NCBI GenBank assembly: GCA_015058875.1
Contig: SVBN01000004.1
Location: 1-64,000, forward strand
Length of the DNA: 64,000 nucleotides
Origin: Erysipelotrichaceae bacterium
GTDB lineage: Bacteria > Bacillota_I > Bacilli_A > Erysipelotrichales > Erysipelotrichaceae
Reading direction: 5' to 3'
Positions 49,972 to 63,253 of the stretch are shown one piece after another; the first letter of the stretch is position 1, and the number at the start of each line of letters is the position of its first letter. Position numbers and translations under genes: made by a program. The notes beneath the pieces were generated by a model. It was not told the DNA's origin. It saw only the letters and a program-made list of their open reading frames with translations, and made no database searches.

Positions 49972-51450
49972 ATGAGAACCGTTAATGTCATGTTCGATAC
50001 CTTATGCCGCAGATTTCTTTCCAATTACGGAAATGACTGGATTCAGACCCCGAACTTTCAGAGGCTGGAACAGTACTGCACCAGATTTGAAAACTTCTAC
50101 GGCGGATCCATGCCCTGCATGCCGGCAAGAAGGGAACTCCATACCGGCAGGTACAACTTCCTGCACAGAAGCTGGTCTCCGCTGGAACCGTTTGATTTCA
50201 GCGTTCAGGAAGAACTGAGGAAACACGGCGTTTATACCCATCTGGTGACCGATCATTCCCATTACTGGGAAGACGGCGGCGCTACCTATCATGAGCGTTA
50301 CTCCTCATGGGAAGGCTTCCGCGGTCAGGAAGGAGACAGATGGCAGCCGCAGGACTACGGTATTGTTCCGGAAGGCAGAAGCGTGATGGATAAGACCGAA
50401 AACAATGTATCTGTTGTCCAGCACTATGCAAACCGGACAAAGATGCGGGATGAAAGTGAAATGCCCTGCGTCAGGACATTTACCGCCGGTACCGATTTCA
50501 TCAGGAATCATGTGAATCAGGATAACTGGTTCCTGCAGATCGAAAGCTTTGATCCGCATGAGCCCTTCTATGTTCCTCAGAAATACAGGGATATGTATGA
50601 TCTGAAAGATATGCCGAGGCTTGACTGGCCGGCATACGGACCGGTGAAAAAAGACATGCCGGAAGATCAGCTGAAGGAAGAACTGCATGAAATGCGCCTG
50701 GAATATGCGGCACTGGTTACGATGTGCGACCATTATCTCGGAACCGTATTGGATCTGTTTGATGAATACGATCTCTGGAAGGATACGGCACTGATCGTCA
50801 ATACGGACCACGGCTTCCTGCTGGGAGAACATGAGCTGCTCGGAAAGAATTTCCCGCCGATGTATGATGAACTGATTCACCTGCCCTTCTTCATGCATGT
50901 TCCGGAAGGAAACAATGAAGGCGTAAGACAATCTTTGTGTTCCACGATCGACATCGCACCGACCCTGCTGGAACTGTACGGCATTGACAGTCAGGAAGAC
51001 TTTGACGGCGCATCCCTTATTTCCGTGCAGAAGGAAGATAAGACAAACCATGATCATGTAATCTTCGGTGTGCATGGAGGCTCTGTCGGTATCACCGACG
51101 GAAGATATGTCTATTTCAGGGCAAATGAAAGAGAGGACAACCAGCCCGTGGTGGAATGCACATTAATGCCGACCAATATGAGAGGGTTCATGAATCAGGC
51201 ACAGCTGAATGAAGCGGTGCTGATGGACGGAAACCGGTTCACCCATGGAATGAAATATCTGAAGGTACCTGCAAAGTCCTATATGAATCCGAAGGTATGG
51301 GGAGATCTGCTGTTTGATCTGAAGACAGATCCCGAACAGAAAAACAATCTGCTGCCCCATGCAAAAGAATCCGAACTGAAATCCGCCATGATTGAAATCA
51401 TGAAAAAGACCGAAGCACCGGAAGAGGAATTCCTGCGCCTCGGACTGTAA
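49972..51450 (+). CDS. Sulfatase (Cys-type CxPxR motif)
   Basis: MPCMPARRELHTGRYNF, NTDHGFLLGEHELLGKNFPPMYDE. Confidence 0.9.
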   Translation: MRTVNVMFDTLCRRFLSNYGNDWIQTPNFQRLEQYCTRFENFYGGSMPCMPARRELHTGRYNFLHRSWSPLEPFDFSVQEELRKHGVYTHLVTDHSHYWEDGGATYHERYSSWEGFRGQEGDRWQPQDYGIVPEGRSVMDKTENNVSVVQHYANRTKMRDESEMPCVRTFTAGTDFIRNHVNQDNWFLQIESFDPHEPFYVPQKYRDMYDLKDMPRLDWPAYGPVKKDMPEDQLKEELHEMRLEYAALVTMCDHYLGTVLDLFDEYDLWKDTALIVNTDHGFLLGEHELLGKNFPPMYDELIHLPFFMHVPEGNNEGVRQSLCSTIDIAPTLLELYGIDSQEDFDGASLISVQKEDKTNHDHVIFGVHGGSVGITDGRYVYFRANEREDNQPVVECTLMPTNMRGFMNQAQLNEAVLMDGNRFTHGMKYLKVPAKSYMNPKVWGDLLFDLKTDPEQKNNLLPHAKESELKSAMIEIMKKTEAPEEEFLRLGL

Positions 51451-51467
51451 CCGATCAGACTATGCAG

Positions 51468-51495
51468 CCGCTGAATCATATCAGCGGTTTTTTTA
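51468..51495 (+). terminator. Intrinsic terminator after sulfatase
   Basis: CCGCTGA-ATCATA-TCAGCGG-TTTTTTT. Confidence 0.75.
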
Positions 51496-51774
51496 TTCAA
51501 CTTCAAATTCAAAGCTGGAAAGATCCTGTGTCTGATACGCGGCATTGCCCATGACAAGGAAGAGAAACATGTCGCCTTTCAGGGTATATCCTTCTTTTTC
51601 CAGTTCATGTATCATCGGAAGAATCAGTTCCGGCGTGATCTGTGTTCCCGGAGACACCCGGCGGACAAAACGCAGAAATTTTCCTTCCGCTGCCGGATCT
51701 TCTTTCTGCTCTGCGGAGCTTCCGCATGCCAGAGCCAGAACCATACACAGAAGTGCTGTACTGAGCTTTTTCAT
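51493..51774 (-). CDS. Small putative lipoprotein
   Basis: Signal peptide with lipobox-like LALACGSS; GAGGAGGAAAGGA ribosome site. Confidence 0.65.
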   Translation of the reverse strand: MKKLSTALLCMVLALACGSSAEQKEDPAAEGKFLRFVRRVSPGTQITPELILPMIHELEKEGYTLKGDMFLFLVMGNAAYQTQDLSSFEFEVE

Positions 51775-51943
51775 TCCTTTCCTCCTCTTTGTGAATGATT
51801 TCGTAATTCAACAATAAACGTTGGAACAGTTCCAAGGCCAAGCGGTACATGATAAAAAAACACCATATGCTTTTTCAGGTCAGAATCAGATTTCATCAGT
51901 TCATCACCCGCATGATTTATACTGAACTCAGAGGAGTATTGAT

Positions 51944-53047
51944 ATGGAAAACAAACTGAAACTCGGATTCGGTCTGATGCGTCTGCCGAAGCTGGAAGAC
52001 GGATCCATCGATGTCGAACAGGTCAAAACAATGGTTGATCTGTTCCTTGAAGCCGGCGGAACATACTTCGATACCGCATTTGTGTATGAAGGCAGCGAAG
52101 AAGCAATCCGCAAAGCTCTGATCGAGCGCCATCCCCGTGACACATTCACTCTTGCGACAAAACTGAACGGCTGGCGTGCATCGACAAAAGAAGAAGCCGA
52201 GCAGCAGTTCTACACGTCTCTTGAGCGGACTCAGGCAGGATATTTTGACTATTATCTGCTGCATTCGATCCGTGATACAAACTATCCGATTTATGAAAAA
52301 TTCGGACTCTGGGATTTTGTCCGCGAGCAGAAAGAAAAAGGCCTGATCCGGCATTACGGGTTCTCATTCCATGATACGCCGGATCTGCTGGACAGAATCC
52401 TGACGGAACATCCGGATGTCGATTTCGTTCAGCTTCAGATCAATTATGCCGACTGGGAAAATCCGGCGATCGCTTCAAGAGGAAACTGGGAAGTCTGCCG
52501 GAAGCACGGCAAGCAGGTTGTCGTCATGGAACCGGTCAAGGGCGGTATTCTTGCGGATCTTCCGAATCAGATCGGCGACCGTCTCAGAGCATATGCGCCT
52601 GATGCATCCCTGCCCTCCTGGGGAATCCGCTTTGCGGCATCTCTGGATGGTATCCTTGCAGTACTCAGCGGCATGAGCAATGTTGCCCAGATGCAGGACA
52701 ACCTTTCCTATATGAAGGACTTCCGGCCGCTGAATGAGGAAGAGCAGGAACTGATCCGTCTTGTACAGCATGATCTGAATTCCCTGGACAGAATTCTCTG
52801 CACCAGCTGCCATTACTGTGAACCTGGCTGCCCGATGAATATTCCGATGCCGAAGATCTTCGGCGCATGGAATCTGTATAAGCAGTTCAATGAGAAAGAA
52901 CGTGCAGTTTCAAATTACAATCTGAACTGCCGGCTGCGCAATAAAGCCAGCGCATGCATTAAATGCGGTCAGTGCGAAGGCGCATGTCCCCAGCATCTGC
53001 CGGTCATTTCCCTGCTGGAAACCGTTGCGCAGGAATTTGAAAACTGA
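51944..53047 (+). CDS. Aldo/keto reductase with C-terminal 2x[4Fe-4S] domain
   Basis: LGFGLMRLPKLEDGSIDVEQV, C-terminal CTSCHYCEPGCPMNIP and CIKCGQCEGACPQHLP. Confidence 0.9.
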   Translation: MENKLKLGFGLMRLPKLEDGSIDVEQVKTMVDLFLEAGGTYFDTAFVYEGSEEAIRKALIERHPRDTFTLATKLNGWRASTKEEAEQQFYTSLERTQAGYFDYYLLHSIRDTNYPIYEKFGLWDFVREQKEKGLIRHYGFSFHDTPDLLDRILTEHPDVDFVQLQINYADWENPAIASRGNWEVCRKHGKQVVVMEPVKGGILADLPNQIGDRLRAYAPDASLPSWGIRFAASLDGILAVLSGMSNVAQMQDNLSYMKDFRPLNEEEQELIRLVQHDLNSLDRILCTSCHYCEPGCPMNIPMPKIFGAWNLYKQFNEKERAVSNYNLNCRLRNKASACIKCGQCEGACPQHLPVISLLETVAQEFEN

Positions 53048-53138
53048 TCTTCCATACTGCGGACTGCTCAATCACCGCGCAGTCTGCTTTTTATTTCCTG
53101 CAAAAGAAAAAGACGCATGATTTCATACGCCTTCGATT

Positions 53139-53690
53139 TCAGATGACGGGCTGATCCCTGCCGCTTTCAATATGGGACAGTATTGCATCCCCTTCCGGTT
53201 CGATCCCTGTGATCTTCAGATCCGGATTCTTTGATTTCAGAAATGCTGCAAGTCTGGCTGTCTGCTTTTCGGAACTTGTCTCATTTCCGGCATTCTGTGC
53301 ATCGGAGATATATTCCACATTCCAGTTATCACGTCTGCCCGGAGAGGCTTTCAGTTCCCTGAGATCTTTGTAATAGAATTCCAGAATCTTATGTCTGTCG
53401 TAGACCAGCATTCTGTCTTCCAGCATGAATGTCTTCCCGATAATATAGCTGTCATTATATTCACTGACATTCCTGAATTTTCTCAGCCTGGATGAAATGG
53501 ATCCGCGCTCCCAGTAAAACAGAATCATCAGCGCCGCAAGGATAACTGCCAGCACCATGACGCAGATCCGCAGTGCCGGGATCCGGGTTTTAAAATAGAA
53601 TGCTGCGAGGATAAAAATCATAAATGCCGGAATCGGAAGCACCGGAACATAATCCATGGATATAAAGGCATGTAAATAGGCTTTGAGCAT
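53139..53690 (-). CDS. Hypothetical membrane protein
   Basis: Two N-terminal TM segments and soluble C-terminus; start at MLKAYLHA with GGAGG upstream. Confidence 0.65.
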   Translation of the reverse strand: MLKAYLHAFISMDYVPVLPIPAFMIFILAAFYFKTRIPALRICVMVLAVILAALMILFYWERGSISSRLRKFRNVSEYNDSYIIGKTFMLEDRMLVYDRHKILEFYYKDLRELKASPGRRDNWNVEYISDAQNAGNETSSEKQTARLAAFLKSKNPDLKITGIEPEGDAILSHIESGRDQPVI

Positions 53691-53829
53691 AAATCCTCCG
53701 TCTTTCAATATTATACGTGCACAGAAGGAAAAAAGATATTCACATCCTCCGTACTGACCGAAGGTCAGTACATACCTGGAATTCCTTCCGGTTGTCTGCT
53801 ACAATAGTTCCGTCCGGAGGTAAGTTCCT

Positions 53830-54360
53830 ATGTATTATCTGACATCACTGCTCAGAGCTCCTGTGACACTGACAGTTCTGATTGTCTGTATCGCAGTATA
53901 TATTATGCAGAATAATAACCCGCTGATTACCCAGAAGTACAGCTTCCACTTCTTCTCTGTCAGGGAAGGACAGTACTATCGTCTGTTTACCGGCGGTTTC
54001 CTGCACGGAAGCGTCATGCATCTGTTCATGAACATGTACTCCCTGTACAATCTCGGTACCTGGATGGAATCCATGCTCGGTCCGTTTAAGTTTGCTGTTG
54101 TTCTGTTCGGCGGCGTCTTAGTCGGAAATCTGTTCTGCTATATGATGAATGTCCGTTCCTCGATCGGTCTTTCCGGCGGACTGTATGCATTGATGTTCTT
54201 CTACTTTGTACTGGTAATGAGATATACGGATGTATCCGTTGTCAGTCTGGTCAGAAACAACATCGCAAATATTCTGATCAACTTCATGCCCGGGGTAGCC
54301 TGGCAGGCACATCTCGGCGGTGCAGCCGTAGGCATCCTGACCGCGGTGCTCTTTCATTAA
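53830..54360 (+). CDS. Rhomboid family intramembrane serine protease
   Basis: HGSVMHLFMNMYSLYNLG, catalytic SIGLSGGLYALM, AHLGGAAVG. Confidence 0.9.
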   Translation: MYYLTSLLRAPVTLTVLIVCIAVYIMQNNNPLITQKYSFHFFSVREGQYYRLFTGGFLHGSVMHLFMNMYSLYNLGTWMESMLGPFKFAVVLFGGVLVGNLFCYMMNVRSSIGLSGGLYALMFFYFVLVMRYTDVSVVSLVRNNIANILINFMPGVAWQAHLGGAAVGILTAVLFH

Positions 54361-54384
54361 TCCATACCGTACAGATTGCATATC

Positions 54385-54409
54385 CCGCCGGTGATCCGGC
54401 GGTTTTTTT
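54385..54409 (+). terminator. Intrinsic terminator after rhomboid gene
   Basis: CCGCCGG-TGAT-CCGGCGG-TTTTTTT. Confidence 0.8.
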
Positions 54410-54505
54410 GTCTCCGCAATATATGCTCAGGTTACGTTCAGACAGCATCTGCCTGTGTATTCCTGACGGACTGACATATAATACAAACGAAGGAGATTTA
54501 GTGAT

Positions 54506-55624
54506 ATGAGTGTATTCACAGGAAAAGAAAAGCTCAAACTCGGCTTCGGCCTGATGCGTCTGCCGAGAAATGAAGACGGATCCATCGATATCGATCAGAC
54601 TGCCCGGATGGTAGATATGTTTATTGAGGCCGGCGGTACCTACTTTGATACGGCTTTTGCCTATGAAGGCAGTGAAGAAGCTGCACGCAAAGCGCTTGTT
54701 GAAAGATATCCGCGCGACTCCTATACACTTGCCAGCAAACTGTTTATCCAGCCCGGTTCCGCAATTACCGAAGAAGAAGCGAAACAGGAGCTGAAAACCA
54801 GTCTTGAACGCAGCGGTGCCGGATATTTTGATTATTATCTGGTACATGCCATTCAGAGAAGCAATTACCGGAAATATGAAGAATACGGTATCTGGGATTA
54901 TGTAAAGCAGCTGAAAGAACAGGGCCTGATCAGACATTACGGGTTCTCTTTCCACGGTGATCCGGAACTTCTTGAAGAACTTCTGACAAAGCATCCCGAT
55001 GCGGAATTTGTTCAGCTTCAGATCAACTATGCCGACTGGGAGAATCCCGGCGTCGCCGCCCGCAGGAACTGGGAGATCTGCAGAGAATACGGAAAACCGG
55101 TTACGGTCATGGAACCGGTGAAAGGCGGCATCCTGGCAGATCCGATCGATTCCGTCAAAGCAGTTTTTGATGCGGAAAACAGCGGAATGTCCTATGCGTC
55201 ATGGGCTCTGCGCTATGTTGCCTCCAAGGAAAACATTCTGGCTGTATTAAGCGGGATGAGTTCTGTCGGACAGATGGAAGACAATCTCAGTTTTATGAGA
55301 GATTTCAGGCCGCTTAACGAACATGAAGAAGAAGTCATCCGGAAAGCACAGGCGGCACTGAATGCCGACCAGTCCATCCCCTGCACAGCCTGTCATTACT
55401 GCACAAAAGGATGCCCGATGAATATTCCGATCCCTGAAATCTTCACTGTTCAGAACCGGAAAAAAGGAAGTCCCGAATTCCGTACCAGAAGAGAATATAC
55501 CATTGTTACCGAAGGAAAAGGAAAAGCAAGCGATTGCATCCAATGCGGTCAGTGTGAAAACGCCTGCCCCCAGCATCTTCCGATCATATCCCTTCTGGAA
55601 GAATGCAGACAGCTGGAAGGCTGA
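54506..55624 (+). CDS. Aldo/keto reductase with C-terminal 2x[4Fe-4S] domain (paralogue of 51944-53047)
   Basis: LGFGLMRLPRNEDGSIDIDQT; CTACHYCTKGCPMNIP and CIQCGQCENACPQHLP. Confidence 0.9.
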   Translation: MSVFTGKEKLKLGFGLMRLPRNEDGSIDIDQTARMVDMFIEAGGTYFDTAFAYEGSEEAARKALVERYPRDSYTLASKLFIQPGSAITEEEAKQELKTSLERSGAGYFDYYLVHAIQRSNYRKYEEYGIWDYVKQLKEQGLIRHYGFSFHGDPELLEELLTKHPDAEFVQLQINYADWENPGVAARRNWEICREYGKPVTVMEPVKGGILADPIDSVKAVFDAENSGMSYASWALRYVASKENILAVLSGMSSVGQMEDNLSFMRDFRPLNEHEEEVIRKAQAALNADQSIPCTACHYCTKGCPMNIPIPEIFTVQNRKKGSPEFRTRREYTIVTEGKGKASDCIQCGQCENACPQHLPIISLLEECRQLEG

Positions 55625-55643
55625 TCCTTCCGCAGCCGGATAA

Positions 55644-55697
55644 CAAAAAAACTGTGATTCTGTCTCTTGCATGAGGGACAGTATTCACAGTTTTTAT
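55644..55697. terminator. Bidirectional-type terminator between the aldo/keto reductase and the atp operon
   Basis: AAAAACTGTGATTCTGTCTC ... GAGGGACAGTATTCACAGTTTTT. Confidence 0.75.
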
Positions 55698-55705
55698 TGT
55701 TATGA

Positions 55706-57498
<1,793 letters not shown>

Positions 57499-57510
57499 CT
57501 ACCTTCTTTC

Positions 57511-58365
57511 TTATACAGCCGCTGAACCGCCGACAATTTCGGTGATTTCCTGTGTAATTGCGGCCTGTCTTGCCTTGTTGTATTCCAGAAGCAGATCGTG
57601 GCTGAGTTCATCAGCGTTGTCTGTTGCTGTTTTCATTGCGACTCTTCTGCTTCCCTGTTCTGCAGTCGTGGATTCCATCCAGTCCGCATAAACGACATCA
57701 TGAATCATCATCGGAATCAGCTGGTCAAGAATCGTTTTCGCATCAGGTTCGAACAGTGTTTCAACATGATCCGTTGTTTTCTGCACCGGTTCTTTAACTG
57801 TCAGACTTGTCGGAAGCAGCTGATCTACTTCCGGCTGGAAGCTCATGGTATTGACGAATCTGGTATAGAGCAGTTCGACAACACCGACTTCATTTGCACG
57901 GTACATTTCAATCCCGCGGTCAACCAGTTCCTTCAGTTCAAGGAATGTAATCCTGTCCGAGCTGACCGGCTCTTCATTGATGACATTGAAACCTTCTTCC
58001 TTCATCTGACGGTACAGAGAAGTGCCGACAAGAATCATGGGATCTGATTTTCTCAGTTCCTCACGCGCTTTCTTGACGACGTTCTGGTTATACCCTCCGC
58101 ATAATCCCAGATCCGAGCAGAATACAATCGTGACTTTTCTGTCCGATGTCTTCACTTCCAGATATTCACTTTCCACACCGGGATTGTTTGCGGCAATTTC
58201 ATCAACTGTATCCTGGAGCTTCTGTGCATATTCACGGTTGGCTTCCATTCTCGCACGCTGTTTGACCAGTTTGGCATTGGCAATCATTTCCATTGCCTTG
58301 GTGATCTTGCGGGTACTGTTGACCGACTTGATTCTTGTACGAAGTGCCTGCTTCGACTGTGCCAT
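57511..58365 (-). CDS. atpG: ATP synthase F1 subunit gamma
   Basis: LRTRIKSVNSTRKITKAMEMIANAKLVK; C-terminal LLLEYNKARQAAITQEITEIVGGSAA. Confidence 0.95.
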   Translation of the reverse strand: MAQSKQALRTRIKSVNSTRKITKAMEMIANAKLVKQRARMEANREYAQKLQDTVDEIAANNPGVESEYLEVKTSDRKVTIVFCSDLGLCGGYNQNVVKKAREELRKSDPMILVGTSLYRQMKEEGFNVINEEPVSSDRITFLELKELVDRGIEMYRANEVGVVELLYTRFVNTMSFQPEVDQLLPTSLTVKEPVQKTTDHVETLFEPDAKTILDQLIPMMIHDVVYADWMESTTAEQGSRRVAMKTATDNADELSHDLLLEYNKARQAAITQEITEIVGGSAAV

Positions 58366-58366
58366 A

Positions 58367-60424
<2,058 letters not shown>

Positions 60425-60435
<11 letters not shown>

Positions 60436-60940
60436 TGCCGGCTGTTTCCTTTACAAAAGCATCAACAGCTTCACGGTCAAGATCAGCACCGTCCGTACCG
60501 GAAATCAGTTTTCCGGCTGCGGCCAGAGCAACTTCGACCATTTCCTGACGCATGGAACTGTACATTTCCGCACGTTCGGCTTCGATCTGGGCATGTGCCT
60601 TCTTGCGTTCGGCATCCGCTTCTCTGGAAGCCTGTGCAAGAATGCTTGCTTTTTCGTCTTTTGCCTGACGTACAGCTGCACTGACAATTTCATCCGCTCT
60701 GCCGGAAGCTTCATTCAGCTGTTCCATGGCTTTTCTGCGGTCTGTCAGCGCTTCCTGCTTTGCCTTTTCACTTTCTTCGAGATCCGACTGCATCTGCTGT
60801 GCGCGTTTGTCAAGGAAGTCCTTGACCGAAGCCCACAGGAAATACTTCATCAGAGCAAACAGAATCAGCGTACTGCAAAGCTGTACGATCATCGTCAGAG
60901 GATTTGGCAGCAGCTGTCCTACAATGTCAACATCTATCAT
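60425..60940 (-). CDS. atpF: ATP synthase F0 subunit b
   Basis: N-terminal TM then charged helix; position in operon. Confidence 0.92.
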
Positions 60941-60955
60941 TGCAGAACACCTGTA

Positions 60956-61186
60956 TTAATAAACGAACATCAGAAGAATGGAAACCAGCAGTCCGTAGAT
61001 TGCACATGTCTCGGAAAGGGCAATACCAAGAATCATCGTGGAACGGATCTTGGATTCAGCTTCCGGATTCTTACCGATAGCATCACATGCGTGAGCCGCT
61101 ACTTCACCTTCGCCTCGGCCGGTCATCATACCGGTCATGACAGCAAGTCCGGCGCCGATTGCAATTAAACCTTTATTGATATCCAT
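60956..61186 (-). CDS. atpE: ATP synthase F0 subunit c
   Basis: 76 aa double-hairpin proteolipid with GKNPEA loop and GIALSETCAIYGLL ion-binding helix. Confidence 0.95.
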   Translation of the reverse strand: MDINKGLIAIGAGLAVMTGMMTGRGEGEVAAHACDAIGKNPEAESKIRSTMILGIALSETCAIYGLLVSILLMFVY

Positions 61187-61201
61187 TTTGAGCTCCTCCT
61201 T

Positions 61202-61912
61202 TTAAGCTTCTTTTTTTATTTCTTCAGGAATATCATTTCCTACAAGAACCACAGTCAGTGTGATAAACACCAGCGTCTGAATAAATCCTGAGAACAGATC
61301 GAAATATGCATGCAGGATCGGTGTCAGTACGGGTGCGATGAAGTTAAATACGGATCCGCCTGCTCCGAACCATCCGGCGATGGTATCTGACAGGAACTGG
61401 CAGAAGGAATAAATCAGCTGCATCATGATTCCGCCGCAGAGAATGTTTCCGAACAGACGGAGCGACATGGAAACCATTGTAGAGAATTTGCCGAAGATAT
61501 TCATCGGCAGCATGATTGCGATCGGTTCGATAAAGCTGTGCAGGTATCCGCCGATTCCGCCGTATTTCAGTTCCACATACTGGATCAGCACCCAGGTGAT
61601 CACTGACAGCAGCAGCGTCACGCTGAGATTTGAAGTCGGGGATGAAAAACCGAACAGACTGATAATATTGCACAGAAAGATATAAACCGCAATCACAAGC
61701 ACATACGGTGTAAAGGGTTCGGCAAACTTCTTTCCGCAGTTATCCTTAACCATATTGTAGATTGTTTCCACGCCCCAGATCACCGGCACGATAATCCCTT
61801 TCGGTTCAGCCAGCGGATCAGCGGCGGATATCTTCTTCGACAGAACCACAATAGCAATTCCGATCAGCAGCGTTACAAGGATAATGCTGTATACATCTGT
61901 CTGAATTTCCAT
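61202..61912 (-). CDS. atpB: ATP synthase F0 subunit a
   Basis: SMSLRLFGNILCGGIM and C-terminal FDLFSGFIQTLVFITLTVVLV. Confidence 0.95.
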   Translation of the reverse strand: MEIQTDVYSIILVTLLIGIAIVVLSKKISAADPLAEPKGIIVPVIWGVETIYNMVKDNCGKKFAEPFTPYVLVIAVYIFLCNIISLFGFSSPTSNLSVTLLLSVITWVLIQYVELKYGGIGGYLHSFIEPIAIMLPMNIFGKFSTMVSMSLRLFGNILCGGIMMQLIYSFCQFLSDTIAGWFGAGGSVFNFIAPVLTPILHAYFDLFSGFIQTLVFITLTVVLVGNDIPEEIKKEA

Positions 61913-61914
61913 GC

Positions 61915-62271
61915 TTACTGTTCACTCTCCTTTCGCGGCAGAAGGGATTCTGCGATCACTGTAAATTTAATGATCATCATCCCTGCTGCGCAGGTAAATA
62001 TATTGAAATATGAAGGAATTCTGACTGCCAGAATCATAACCCCGGCCATCAATAGATAGTTTATCAGAAAATGGAATATTCCTGTACCTTTTCCGGCGTT
62101 TCCTGTGTCAACAACTCCGTTCCAGAACCTGTCATTGCGCAGATACAGCACAATTCCGACGATTGCCCCGATCAGAAACCCTGCCGCATACCGCAGATGG
62201 ATCAGTCCGCTCAGCAGACCGATAACCATCAGCACCATGCATATCTTCCATGAGCGCCGGGTCATCAGCAT
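61915..62271 (-). CDS. atpI: ATP synthase subunit I-like membrane protein
   Basis: Small 4-TM protein immediately upstream of atpB. Confidence 0.7.
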   Translation of the reverse strand: MLMTRRSWKICMVLMVIGLLSGLIHLRYAAGFLIGAIVGIVLYLRNDRFWNGVVDTGNAGKGTGIFHFLINYLLMAGVMILAVRIPSYFNIFTCAAGMMIIKFTVIAESLLPRKESEQ

Positions 62272-62359
62272 TTTCCTTTCACAAATATCATTTTTATAAT
62301 CATGTATAATTGACTGCTTTTTTCAGATTCAGAACATCCGGGTAACCGGGTCCGGTCTG

Positions 62360-63253
62360 TCAGTCTTCTTCCTCCAGACATCCCAGAATTTCAAGAATTC
62401 TGTTCAGATCTGCGGTATCGGTGAAATGTATTGTCATGGACTTTCCGCTCAGTCCGACCTTCGTCCCGAGTTTTCCGGACAGCCTGGTTTCCAGATCGAC
62501 AATCATCGGATCCCTCGGCTTTTCCGCTTTCTTTCTGTGGGGCGCATCATTCAGTTCCTTAACATACTGCTCCACTTCACGTACGGACATCTTCCTGTCC
62601 ATGACTCTCCGTGCAGCCTCGTACATCTGGTCTTCATCCTTCAGGGACAGCAGCGGTCTGACATGTCCCATCGTCAGTTTCTTTTCCGTAACAAGCTTCT
62701 GCACATTCTGAGGCAGCTTGAGCAGTCTCAGCATATTGGCGCAGTATTCACGGCTCTTGCCGACACGCTTGGCTAGCATTTCCTGGGTATAGCCGAGTCT
62801 CTTTACCAGGCTTTCATATGCGGCAGCTTCTTCTATCGGATTCAGGTTTTCTCTCTGGATATTTTCCAGCAGGGAAATTTCCATCATCTCCTCATCCGTA
62901 AAGTCAACCGATATTGCCGGTACGGTTTCCAGTCCGGCAATCTTTGCGGCTCTCAATCTGCGCTCGCCGGTAATCAGTTCATATCCCGAAATACTGGAGC
63001 GTCTGACAAGGAGCGGTGTAAAGATTCCGTGCTGTGCAATGGAATCCGCCAGTTCATTCAGTGACTGGGGATCAAATTCCTTACGCGGCTGATACGGATT
63101 CGGCCGGATCTCTCCGATCGGAATTTCCACTTCCTTTTTCCCCGGAGCATCCTGCGCATTGTTCTGAATATCGTCCAGGAATTTTTCAACATCCACATCG
63201 AAGATGTTGTTCAGTCCCTTTCCGCCCAGTCCGCCTGTATTCTTCTTTGCCAT
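62360..63253 (-). CDS. parB: ParB/Spo0J chromosome partitioning protein
   Basis: IGEIRPNPYQPRKEFD, GERRLRAAKIAGLETVPAI, HTH MLAKRVGKSREYCANMLRLLKLP. Confidence 0.95.
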   Translation of the reverse strand: MAKKNTGGLGGKGLNNIFDVDVEKFLDDIQNNAQDAPGKKEVEIPIGEIRPNPYQPRKEFDPQSLNELADSIAQHGIFTPLLVRRSSISGYELITGERRLRAAKIAGLETVPAISVDFTDEEMMEISLLENIQRENLNPIEEAAAYESLVKRLGYTQEMLAKRVGKSREYCANMLRLLKLPQNVQKLVTEKKLTMGHVRPLLSLKDEDQMYEAARRVMDRKMSVREVEQYVKELNDAPHRKKAEKPRDPMIVDLETRLSGKLGTKVGLSGKSMTIHFTDTADLNRILEILGCLEEED

